This document shows positions 11,067 through 20,456 of a stretch of DNA of 25,829 bases, in pieces. How positions within the stretch are numbered: the stretch's first letter is position 1; every line of letters starts with the position of its first letter. Source of the stretch: Irineochytrium annulatum (lineage: Eukaryota > Chytridiomycota > Chytridiomycetes > Chytridiales > Chytridiaceae). The DNA lies in the NCBI GenBank assembly GCA_027600665.1, contig JADGJL010000307.1, positions 1-25,829 of the forward strand. Direction: 5' to 3'. The notes beneath the pieces were generated by a model, which saw only the letters and a program-made list of their open reading frames with translations, had not been told where the DNA came from and made no database searches. Made by a program: the position numbers and the translations under genes.

Positions 11067-14000
11067 ATGAGCGCAGGTGTGACTGTCTACCGAGGTTATG
11101 GCCAGCCACGGACCCTCGCCCTCCTGCCCCGCGGTGGCGGCCTCGCAATCATCCTTGAGGCCGCAAACTCCATCCAGGCCACGTTGAGATTCGAGCCGGG
11201 GGAGACGATCGAGTTATCACAGTACCAGGAGCTTACCGATTCATACGGCTGCGTGGGACTCGTGCGCATTGGGAATGGTTAGACTTGTTGTACTGCACGT
11301 GATCTTTTTCTGAGTGGCTTCGTAGACGTGTTCGTCGGAGTCGTGACGGAAGCTCACAAGGTACCTTCGTGGGTAAACGACGATCTCTCTTTTTGCTAAA
11401 CTCGAGCTAGGCCACCGAGCGCGACGGCGTTCTCCGAATCGTGAAGACGCACTTCTTCTCGCTCTTGTCGTACGAGTACGACGACATCGACGCCCTGAAC
11501 GAGCAGTCTCGGACCGGCGGCGTGACCCTGTCCAATTTCACGGGCGTCGTAGGCGCGACCGTGGGCGTGGTCGGCGGCGAGGACGCGAATCAAGCCAGCC
11601 AGATGCTCCAACACCCTTGCGGGGCGCTATCCAAGCTCTTGTCGTCCGGCACGTTCTACTTCAGCACGAGCGCGGACCTGACGCGGAGCACTCAGCGCCG
11701 GTGCGTGGACGACCTCGCCGGATCGAGCGGGCCGGACTCGGCGGATAGGCAGTTCATTTGGAATGGGGAGATGCTGAGGTCGATTATGGAGATGAGGGAG
11801 CGGGACTTGTCGGGCCAGCAGAGGGATGACCTGGACCGGTCTAACTTGCTCGTCTTCCTGATTCAGGGATTTGTTGGGTCGGGCGAGCTGAATTTGGGGC
11901 GGCAGCGGGGGTGGATGTCGATGGTTTCGAGGCTGAGCTGCAAGAGGGCGGGGACGAGGTTCAACGCGAGGGGGATAGACGATGACGGATATGTCTCAAA
12001 CTTTGTCGAGGTATTACTTCGCTAACCTCAACCGTATGGCTAACAAATGTCCAGACGGAGGTGATGGTCGCTATCGGTGACGAGCTGTTCTCGTTCGTGC
12101 AGATACGGGGCAGTGGTTGGTTGCCTTTCGCGTTGCTATTTCACTTGCTGTCACTGACGTTTCTCTGTAGTTCCAGGTTCGCTCTTCGCCTCCAGTAATC
12201 ATCTACTTACCAAATGGATTTAGTGTTTTGGGAGCAGAATGGGCTGCAGGTAGTTCCGGGCAATGGGTTTTTCACTTAGCAATGATCAAGGTGCCGCAGA
12301 AGATAGACATCCCTCGAGGGCCGGAAGCAACGGCTCCAGCTACACGGAAGCATTTCGCGGTATGTTTGTCGATCATTAAATAACGCTTAACTTAGACTTT
12401 TAGGAACTGCGGGAGCGATACCAGAAGGTTCGCGTTATCAACCTATTGTCTCGAAAAGATGGCTCCGGCGAGGCTCTCTTGAGTGATACCTTCAAGTCTC
12501 AAATTAATCGAATGGGGACGAATGAGCGTCCGGCGTACACCCCGTTCGACTTCCACGCCGTCGTGAAGGGCAATAATTATGATAAGGTTTCAATCATGTT
12601 TTCCGATATGACATTAACTTTCATGCTAAACAGGCGTCATTGGTTTTAGATGATGTTCGCGGCGATCTCGTTGATTTCGGATGCTTTTCCGCAGTGAACG
12701 GCTTCCCCCAAACTTGGCAGACTGGTGTAATGAGGACCAACTGCTTGGATTGCTTGGATCGGACGAACGTCATTCAATGGTAAGGACTTTTGATAATAAT
12801 GATTTGCCGTTCACCGCGTTTCCAGTATTTTGTCCAAGTACATGATCCAGCACCACTTCGGCAAGGCCATCCCAGTAGACGCCGAAAGCTTCCTGAATGT
12901 GTTTAATGGGCTCTGGGCAGACGTAAGTAGCAATGAGGTGTAATTTACCGTTGACATGACGATATGTAGAACGGCGACTCGCTTTCGAAAATTTACGGTA
13001 TTTCACTAACGCCTGAGCGTGACTTTCTAACTGAAGTGGCAGCGGGTACCGGTGCTATCAAGTCGTCGCTGACACGGAAGGGGAGGCAGACCGTGCTTGG
13101 GTTCCTGGATGATGCCGCGAAATCCGTAAATCGCTTTTACATTAACAACTTCCAAGACAAGGGGAGGTTGGTGATATCTTTGGCGGGAGAGAAATTCCAC
13201 TCAACAGCATAGACAGGAGGCCATCGACACGATGCTTGGGAAGACGCATCACAAGGAACCTATTCTGCTGCTCAACCCTCTTAACAAAGCCGTGTCGGAC
13301 GAGCTGCATCGACGGCGGGCAGAGGTGTGCAATAACAAATTTGAAGATAAGGCTAATAATTCGAAGTATTCAACGACAAGCACGATATCTGTATTTTTGG
13401 GCACCTGGAACGTCAACGGGAAGCTCCCATACGGGGAGACCACATCTCAATGGTGGACCTCGATCTGTAAGCCTCGTTATATCTGGTCTGCCCTTCCCCT
13501 TTTAATAACCGCTCGTTGTTTTTCAAAGCACAAGAAAAACCACCACATCTGCTGTTCCTCGGTATACAGGAGCTTATCGAGCTGACGGCGAACCAGATGA
13601 TTACGGCAGATACCGAGAAGCTGCGGGCGATATGGGAGGCGCACCTGCACCGGTCGTTGAATTTGAGCTTCCCAAACACTTACGTGCTCCTACGATCAAC
13701 CCATCTTGTGGCCTTGTTGGTTTTTTAGGTCGCATATGAGGACGCTAATACTGTCGTACAGGGGCATCTTCGCGTTTTGCAGGAATGATTGCGTGACGTC
13801 CGTGAGAAACCTCGAGACGTCCATTGTGAAAACGGGTTTGGGTGGGATGGCCGGCAACAAGGGTAAGTTTTGCAATACTTTTCTTGTTTTTTCGCAGCTA
13901 ATATTGCTTATAGGCGGCATTGCGCTAAGCTTGACATACAACGATACACCTCTCGTTTTCATCACGGCGCATTTAGCGGCAGGAGAGAAGTCAGTTGAAG

Positions 14001-15029
14001 AACGGAATCGGGATTATTGGACCATCACACGGGGGCTGGTGTTTAAGCGGCGGAAGTTGATGGACCACGAGTAAGATGTCGAAAATTGCGTTGTTATTTA
14101 TTTTACACAGCGCCATCCTTTGGTTTGGTGATTTCAACTATCGTGTTGACCTACCGAATGAAGACGTATGCTTTCTTTGCACGCTCCTGATTCGACTGAT
14201 TCAATTGCTAAACAAGGTGCGAAGCAGAATTCGGTCTAAGCAGACCAGAAGTCTACTCGCCTATGATCAGCTAAACTTGTCGAGGGAGGAAGGCCTGGCT
14301 TTTCCCGACTTCATTGAAGGAGACATCGATTTCGATCCCACTTACAAGTATGACAACGGAACGACCGTCTACGATACCAGTGAGAAGGGGAGAACGCCTT
14401 CGTGGACGGACAGGGTGCTTTTTAAGGGCTCTTGTGTACGGCTACTGAAATATGGTCGGTCCGAATGCTTAATATCGGATCATCGGCCAGGTAAGCTTTC
14501 TGCGCTGTCCTTATCACTACTTGTTTTCTCGATTAAATGCTTTGCAGTATACGCTGTTCTCAATATTGATGTCCTATCCACGGACTTGGCGGAGCGGAAC
14601 GCTATACAAAAGAGTATCTACGACGCTAAAAATAAGTTTGGACACTCCGAGAAGGAGAGGATTCAGATTGAGCGTGTCCAGCCGTTTAAACCCGCGCGAC
14701 CGGCCTCAGGAGCGCTGTTGCTAAATATGGACATAGATGACCCATTTACTTTGGGTGACGCCTATCCTGCAGATAGCTCCGAGGCCTTTCTATGTATTCA
14801 TTTGGTGCAAGAGTTTACGTATCTAATACGCTTTGTAGCTTCACAAGCGAACTTCGACTCGATGTGGAGCCAGCCTTTGCAGGCCACGCCAGGTTCAGCT
14901 AGCGCCAGAGTTTTCGAGGAGGACCTCCCGAAGCCGTCGACCTTCTCGGAACGGTGGTGGAACCACCCGGTCGATGACGCGTGGATACCGAAGGAGGGGG
15001 ACTCCACGAACCCTTTCTATACATTTTAG
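11067..15029 (+). CDS. Synaptojanin-like phosphoinositide phosphatase (Sac1 + inositol 5-phosphatase)
   Basis: Nineteen exons sum to 3096 nt (1031 aa): 11067-11277, 11326-11360, 11411-12010, 12055-12115, 12171-12176, 12224-12249, 12291-12359, 12404-12586, 12634-12779, 12826-12922, 12970-13166, 13213-13466, 13529-13715, 13762-13862, 13914-14070, 14111-14165, 14217-14490, 14548-14793, 14839-15029. The N-terminal Sac1 domain includes FYFSTSADLT and the CX5R motif CLDCLDRTN (Cys near 434). The 5-phosphatase domain has GTWNVNG (about 606), GIQE, GMAGNKG, WFGDFNYRVD (about 783), PSWTDRVLF (about 855) and SDHRP (about 882). All catalytic motifs of both domains are present, so both should be active. 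The domain order and length match yeast Inp51/52/53 and synaptojanin, which dephosphorylate PI(4,5)P2 and act in endocytosis and Golgi traffic. I cannot tell which yeast paralogue it equals. The C-terminal tail has few proline-rich motifs. Exon 5 is only 6 nt, and the last intron (45 nt) is in frame and stop-free. Confidence 0.95.
12171..12176 (+). other. 6-nt micro-exon of the synaptojanin gene
   Basis: Exon 5 of the gene above. It lies between introns 12116-12170 and 12177-12223. It is required to give the conserved stretch IRGSVPVFWEQNG of the Sac1 domain: the codons for Val and Pro span or lie within it. Confidence 0.75.
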
Positions 15030-15853
15030 AGGAACTTCTTGGCGCTGCGCCAGAGTTTGGTACTAAGGGCCCCGGCGTCGTCGATCAGCTTCTGGCGCGA
15101 CGAGGCCGACGCCCTCGGGACGAGAGCTGAGTCTCTCTCGACGCTTTTTCCCTATGTCCCCGTCTCGAACTTTTGCTGCATAATGTACTCTTTTGAGTGT
15201 AACTCGACGAGCGAGCTGGGCCGGTTTTTCTTACTCCATAATTTTACAAAATGAAATTTACATTCCGCACTTGAATAAATCGTACATGTTGCTCCGCGAA
15301 CTTCTGCTTCACGATGTCGGCCTCCGGCGGTTTCGCCCTTACGTTTCTTCTGCCGTTCACAGTGTTGGTATCAACGCAGAGCAAAAAGATCCTCATATTC
15401 GGTGCTGACGTGACGCGTTCCCAGGCAAGGCTACAAATGTCGGGTCTAACGATGTGTCCTTGTTTGTGTCCGATTAATTGGTCTGCTCTTGACGCGGCCG
15501 CTGCGCCGGTTAGTTTCTTCCAACGCAAAAGGATGTCATACTGGTCGCGCTGGCAGCGGCGGCACGAGCATCCACCTGTCGCGCTTTTCTTTCACAATTT
15601 TTTCCTCCTTCTTCCGTGCCCTCGCCACCAGGCTCGGCTGCCCCAGCCTGGCAGGCAGCGGATGAGGCCCCACATCGTTGTCCTGTCGGGGGCGCGGGCG
15701 CTGTAGGCGGAGCTGCTGGTGGCGCAGAGGGACCCTCGGGCGGCTAGCGGGCTTCTCGGACGATCCAGCCGCATTATTTACCGGAGACCATATTTGTCTG
15801 CCATGGTTGAACGGTGCTCGACCGTTGTGGAGGACAGATTGGAAGAGTGCCAT
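15026..15853 (-). CDS. Hypothetical protein, start and exon structure uncertain
   Basis: The minus strand is open from about 15580 to 15244 and again from about 15160 to a TAA at 15026-15028. Phase-compatible GT-AG joins exist. One joins ...KKEEKI to RDQYDILLRWKK (intron about 46 nt near 15556-15600). The other joins VKQKFAEQH to GKSVERDSALV (about 15150-15290). The result would be a basic, helix-rich protein ending in STKLWRSAKKFL. An ATG at 15851-15853 and another near 15800 are possible starts, and I cannot choose between them. I do not recognise the family. The competing plus-strand open frame (15314-15706) is considered less likely. Its stop overlaps the stop of the convergent synaptojanin gene by 3 bp. 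Treat the boundaries as approximate. Confidence 0.35.
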
Positions 15854-15968
15854 GACTAATGAGAGTGCTTGACAGCTACCACATCGCTAAACGAAAAATG
15901 GACTGCAGCAGCTTGCAGGGTTATGAAATGCGGAGTCCGAAAGTCCGATAGGCATCGAATCCCAAAAG

Positions 15969-17613
15969 ATGATGGAGATGATCCTGACAGCAGCCAGCCT
16001 TGGTCGCCATGCGCGATGGCCGGCGGTGACCCGAGCGACGTCCCCCTTACGGACTCGCCGCTCACTTGAAGTCGCGCTTCCACACCGCCGCACCGCCTCA
16101 ACAAAGGCAGCCGTTTCGCCCGCCGAGAGCGCCGAGAAGAGGATGGTTGACGATCTTGCCCGAACCGTGCAGATCATCAACGCAAACCAGCCCCACTACT
16201 GCTTCGGAACGCTCGACCTCGGCCCGGTCGAGCTGTACCTTAAGTCGCGATTGACGGCAGACGGCGAAGGCAAAGGTTCGGCTGCCTGGTTCAAGTTTCC
16301 GCCAAATCCCGACGCCATGGAGACGCTCGTGAAGGCGTGCGAGCCCGCAAATTTCGGCCTTGGCTCCAAGTATATGTATGATCCGACATACAGGCTGGCG
16401 CTCAAGTTGGATCCGGACCAGTTTGCCATTAACAACGACCCGCGCCCGGCTTTGGTGGAAAAGATCGCGGCCATTTTGGCGTCTGAAAGCAGAGGCGTCG
16501 TCGCGGAGCTGTATAAGCTGAACGTTTACGGGCCCGGTGGCCACTTTAAGGCATGACTTAAGCTACAGATTTAGTCTCGAAATGCAATGCTAACATCCGT
16601 ATGCAGGTCCACGTCGACTCTCCCAGGAGCGACACCATGTTTGGATCGCTCGTCGTCTGCCTACCCTCGGCTCACAAGGGCGGCCAGCTTGTCTTGAAGC
16701 ATCAGGGTCGCGAGAAAGTTTTCGACTGGGGCGGAAATGAGGCCGCTGACCGCGGCCTTTTACAATGGGCCGCTTACTACTCCGACGTTGAGCACGAGAT
16801 TCTACCCATTGAGACCGGCCACCGTGTTACCCTCACCTACAACCTATATTGGCCGGACAGACCCACGGACAACAAGACGACGGTGGCGGCCGAACATGCG
16901 GCGGCTCTTCCGCGCCTGGATATTAGCACACCGTTTCTTGAGAGCCTGAGCGCCAAACTCGCGAAGCCCGAATTCTTACCGGAGGGTGGTTATCTGGGCT
17001 TCTCTCTCAGCCACAACTACCCGCTTACGGACGCTGGCTGGCGCGCTGGCATGCGTCTCAAGGGGGCCGACAACGCCATTCTTGAGGCCGCCACGACGCT
17101 CGGGCTTCAGACTGAGCTGAACGCCGTGTACTTCGTCCCTGCGAACGAGTATCACATGTATCGTTGGTACGAGTCTCTGTCGGCCGGGATGGAGGTGGAC
17201 GAGGAATATGGCGAGGATTGGGATGGTTCGGGCGAGGAGCGATCCCTGCGCTCGTATGGTTCCTCATTCTATGACCAATTTCCCTCTCAAACGGTTTTGC
17301 TCGTCTCAAAGGACTTCAAAGGCAGCGCGAGCGACCTCGAAGATGATACCGACGCATCGACAGACTGTAACGCTATAATTCAGGTCTTTTGAAACTACCG
17401 AATGTTTATAATTCTCCCTGAAAGATTTCTTTCGAACAGCGCGCCGGCGCTGTCGCTCGTGAAGATGTCATTTGGTGTACGTATCCATATTATCGGTACT
17501 CCAAGAAGGCGATGAAATCTCCCAATTATGGCAATGAAGGATCTAGGCACACCTATGTCTCCGCTGCCTTGTTCGTCAAGATTCCGCCGTTGGAGGCCCG
17601 CATCGGTGTCTAG
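15969..17613 (+). CDS. 2OG-Fe(II) dioxygenase (prolyl 4-hydroxylase-like)
   Basis: Exons 15969-16550, 16607-17383 and 17440-17613 sum to 1533 nt (510 aa). The double-stranded beta-helix core shows the iron ligands in the HVD motif (about residues 196-198) and in DVEHE (His near 256), and the 2-oxoglutarate-binding Arg in GHRVTLTYNLYW (about 267). Before it come LNVYGPGGHFK and after it DTMFGSLVVCLPS, typical of the fungal branch of the prolyl 4-hydroxylase alpha-subunit-like family. The enzyme class oxidises a substrate using O2 and 2-oxoglutarate, but this subgroup has no known substrate that I can state. The first intron has a GC donor (AAG/GCATGA) with a CTAAC branch point and TATGCAG acceptor. 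No GT donor would keep the conserved HFK-HVD join. The C-terminal part has an acidic region (near 17190-17230) and ends KIPPLEARIGV. The N-terminus is uncertain: an alternative upstream exon with an intron at about 16025-16070 is possible. Confidence 0.88.
16551..16606 (+). other. Non-canonical GC-AG intron
   Basis: First intron of the dioxygenase gene. Donor GCATGA, branch point GCTAAC about 15-20 nt before the acceptor ATGCAG. It joins GGHFK to VHVDSP in phase 0, inside the iron-binding core, which fixes both ends. Confidence 0.7.
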
Positions 17614-17859
17614 CCTGGTTCCGGTTGCATTGGATTCATTGCTATCGTCGCTTGTTGGGGGTACCTGGAAACTCTTTTGCCGTGTCCCATTGTTATTTCC
17701 GGCAACAACACGTTCTGATGTGTTCCTCCCTTACTTTCTGCGTCGTCTATGCCCAGAGTCCGTCCTTTCACCTTCACACATCAACTAAACCTCTCGCTTT
17801 CCTTATGCTTCCGCGTTCGGATTTTGGCGTAATATAAATATCGAAGCGTGGAATCAAAA
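17614..17859. other. Short intergenic region
   Basis: Pyrimidine-rich spacer after the dioxygenase stop codon. No feature recognised. Confidence 0.4.
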
Positions 17860-18385
17860 TCGCGTGCCCAAGACAGAAGAATGCAGTGAAAAATGGATAA
17901 GGAAAGGGCAAGCAAAGATTGAGCAGTGTGGAGCGGAGAGAACACATAGGCAGAACGCATTGGACGTCCCACTCGTGGCCGCCGGATTGTTTAGTAAGTG
18001 CGAATCGCTCGTTGCTTTCGAAAAGGGCGGCCGGATGTACATCGACCAGATATCTGGCCAATGACGAAGTGGTACCCCCATGCGTAGTTTCCAGTCGCAA
18101 ATGTTTTGCCATCGCTCCCGACCGCGTCAGTGCTTCTGGAGTGCTCCCTAAGTCATATACGACGTTGTGGATGACGCCGGTCTCGTCGTTGTAGGAGTTG
18201 TTGCGATCCGAGGAACCATTGGCGTACACGTCCTGGAATCCGCGGCGACAACCACGTGCGTGTACTTGCCGATGTCCCAAGGCGACAACCACGTGCGTGT
18301 ACTTGCCGATGTTCCAAGTCGAATCTGGCACGATGCCATCCATGTCCTCAAATGAAGCTGTACCCCACCGACTCGTGTGCAATCG
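17860..18385 (-). pseudogene. Decayed copy of the 19-kb GPI-anchor-like protein gene
   Basis: Read on the minus strand, pieces in different frames match the gene at 19024-19672 in the correct order. They are NSYNDETGVIHNV (against ISYPNENGAIHNV), SDGKTFA (against SDGKSFG), and MYIRPPFSKATSDSHLLNN followed by TSGTSNAF (against LYIPPYLLNGTSDTHLL and GASNVF). The hydrophobic C-terminal stretch is also recognisable (about 17860-17950). The frame changes at least twice, and a 37-bp tandem duplication at 18244-18317 (not a multiple of three) breaks it further. It retains the same strand as the intact copy, which lies about 0.6 kb away, so a local tandem duplication followed by decay is the simplest reading. 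Confidence 0.75.
18244..18317. repeat. 37-bp tandem duplication, two copies
   Basis: Units 18244-18280 and 18281-18317 both begin GGCGACAACCACGTGCGTGT and end GATGTCCCAA or GATGTTCCAA. They differ at one base. The duplication lies inside the pseudogene and shifts its frame. Confidence 0.95.
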
Positions 18386-19023
18386 CCTCTCACCTCTTCC
18401 CGTCAGATCGCAAGGTTAGAAAAGAAAGGCGAGCTTCACACTCCTCTTTCCAATCGAGATATCATGGCGTCCAGGCTGTAGGATAAGTGTGGAACGGTTT
18501 CAATAATGTAGGCCTTTTTGAATAGATTGCACATCTCCTCAGACGGAGTTCCCAAAATTCGTTCCTGTTATCCAAACCTTACCGTCGCGTTACCACACTG
18601 ACGCTCATCACATCTTAAATTCTTCGTGAGTGATAGGGTTGGGTTATGGGGTTTTGCCTCTGCGCATAGCTTCACTTAATTTCGCGGCTCTGCTGACCCG
18701 AACGGTGTAATGGAGATGTAATACTACAAAGTTCGTGTTCTTCAAGGCTGCCTACGTCTACGCGTACTCTAGTTGTTCTGCTTCTTGTTGCACTCGCCCT
18801 TAAGTCCTCCGCTGGGATGATTTATGAGGAAGCTTCTAGTCTTTTGAAAGAAAGCAAAGGCGAACGCTTGGGCCGTCAGAATTATAAACCTGACATATCT
18901 GGAAGCCAAGGTAGGGAGCAATCATTTCTTGCTGGCAAAAATTCCAGGATAAAACGGAAATCTAGTTTCAGGTGTTGCATGTAGACATTTGATGTATTAA
19001 TGGAAGTAGTATTGATGGACAGT
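18386..19023. other. Intergenic region with one short plus-strand open frame
   Basis: About 640 bp with no recognised gene. On the plus strand an open frame without an early ATG reads TLVVLLLVALALKSSAG (about 18768-18818), like a signal peptide. It then runs through MIYEEASSLLKESKGERLG to a TAG at about 18980. It could be the remnant or an exon of a small secreted protein, but nothing else supports it. It lies just past the 3' end of the minus-strand gene at 19024. Confidence 0.3.
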
Positions 19024-19863
19024 TCAACTTTCTAGCACAAATGAAAGGAGCAGAATGATAAGTAGAACAGTTGAACGGAGAAGCGACGAGGGTTGGAAGA
19101 CATTAGACGCCCCATTCTTTTCGGAAGAGGAGGTGAGCAAGTGCGTATCGCTGGTGCCGTTCAACAAGTAAGGCGGGATGTACAACGGCGAGGCGGTCCG
19201 GTTGGCGTTCATTGTCCAGTGATGAAGAACACACTTTATAGCGCCCTCCGGGCCAGCGACGAAGTAATTTCCCGCGCCCAGCCACCACGAGTAATCCACC
19301 GCCCCAAAAGACTTCCCATCGCTGGCGACCGCGTAAGTCGTTCCTGAGGCGTCGGGACCCAGGGAATTCCCCAAGACGTAGCTTCCGATGGTGACGTTGT
19401 GGATGGCGCCGTTTTCGTTGGGGTAGGAGATGTTGCGGTGCGCGAAGACAGAGTCGTACATGCCGGCCGCATCAATGGCGATAGGCAGCCTCGTGTAGAT
19501 CTTGACCTCCGAAGTCGGATCCAGCAGTATGCCGGGACCCCAAACGAAGCTGTAAGCTCCCGTGCGAGCGGTGTCGTTGGGGTTGCTGCTGGTGTTCGTG
19601 CATAACGCGAGACCGTGCACGACAACGCCTGCGGGCGGGAAGCGCGTGTCGATTGGGATCATGTTGGGCATCCTGTCGGAGCCAAGAAGTTAACAAAATA
19701 GCCATCAGTGGCATGCGGCTCACGTGTTGGCGCCGCCGATGTCGTTTACAAACGGGAGCCGCCGAAGTCGAAGTGGAAGAACGGCCTCTTCAGCTGGACT
19801 TCCTTCTGAACTGAGGTCATCGTCCGCTCGTGTGTCAGCCTTGTGCCTTTGTGACTGTGACTG
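19024..19863 (-). CDS. Predicted glycosylated, GPI-anchor-like surface protein (unknown family)
   Basis: The main exon is 19024-19672. The first ATG in it is at 19671 (MPNMIPIDTRFPP). A GT-AG intron (19673-19723, 51 nt) joins it in phase to a likely upstream exon 19724-19863 ending RLPFVNDIGGANT. Further 5' exons, which should carry a signal peptide, were not resolved. The protein has many N-glycosylation sequons (NTS, NDT, NIS, NVT, NRT, NGT). Its C-terminus is a polar Ser/Asn-rich stretch followed by STVLLIILLLSFVLES. That hydrophobic end is typical of a GPI-attachment signal, although a single transmembrane tail is possible. I do not recognise the family. Two decayed relatives lie in this window on the same strand (about 10.9 kb and 18.1 kb). 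A role at the cell surface or wall is inferred from the tail and the sequons only. Confidence 0.6.
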
Positions 19864-20456
19864 CTGAAAAACAAAATTGTCCCTCTTGGGGTTGGGGTCG
19901 AACGCGCTTTTTGACGGCTTTGTGTCTGTTCAAGCCACCGCCTCTGTCGTTTCCCTCTGCGCCGAATGTTATACGGACCACAACCCAGCTTTCTTGTGGT
20001 CGAAACGACCGCTTTACTGTTAGCATGACATTAACAGGTTTTCATCTACCCATGCTCCTTTTTACGAGTCAACGCACAATCACGACACATCTTCCTAGTC
20101 GATGCCAGCCTTTCTAGTAGTCGATGCCAGCCATTCTAGCTACAGTCCGATTGATGACAGTTTTTCGTTTACTTAGGTTCGTAAAAATACAGAGAACTTT
20201 AGACGCGCGCTGGTGTGCGGCAGGCTATATTTCGTTCCAATACGATGCCATGCGCCTACAGACTGGAAGCAGGCGGAGAACTTAATATATTGATAGAGTT
20301 TGACGTAATAAGGGGGGGCAATAAAATGAGAGAGTTTTTTTTTAAGCAACATATCATAAAATGTCTGTAGCAAGGAGAAAGAAGATCGAAAGAAAAGGAG
20401 AAACGGAGGAGACGAATCGCTCCAAAAAATATTCTTCAAGTGAGGGCCTCCGCCAC
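19864..20456. other. Intergenic region upstream of the surface protein gene
   Basis: Contains the presumed 5' part or promoter of the minus-strand surface protein gene and the 3' flank of the membrane protein gene at 20457. A minus-strand open frame (19835-20026) has no recognisable content. A 22-bp tandem repeat lies at 20096-20139. Confidence 0.4.
20096..20139. repeat. 22-bp tandem duplication, two copies
   Basis: TAGTCGATGCCAGCC followed by TTTCTAG (20096-20117), then the same with ATTCTAG (20118-20139). The units differ at one base. No function is apparent. Confidence 0.9.

Noticed and set aside
15314..15706. 130-residue plus-strand open frame with a hydrophobic N-terminus
   Set aside because: It is antisense to a minus-strand frame that has more protein-like composition and phase-compatible introns. 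No motif or neighbour supports it.
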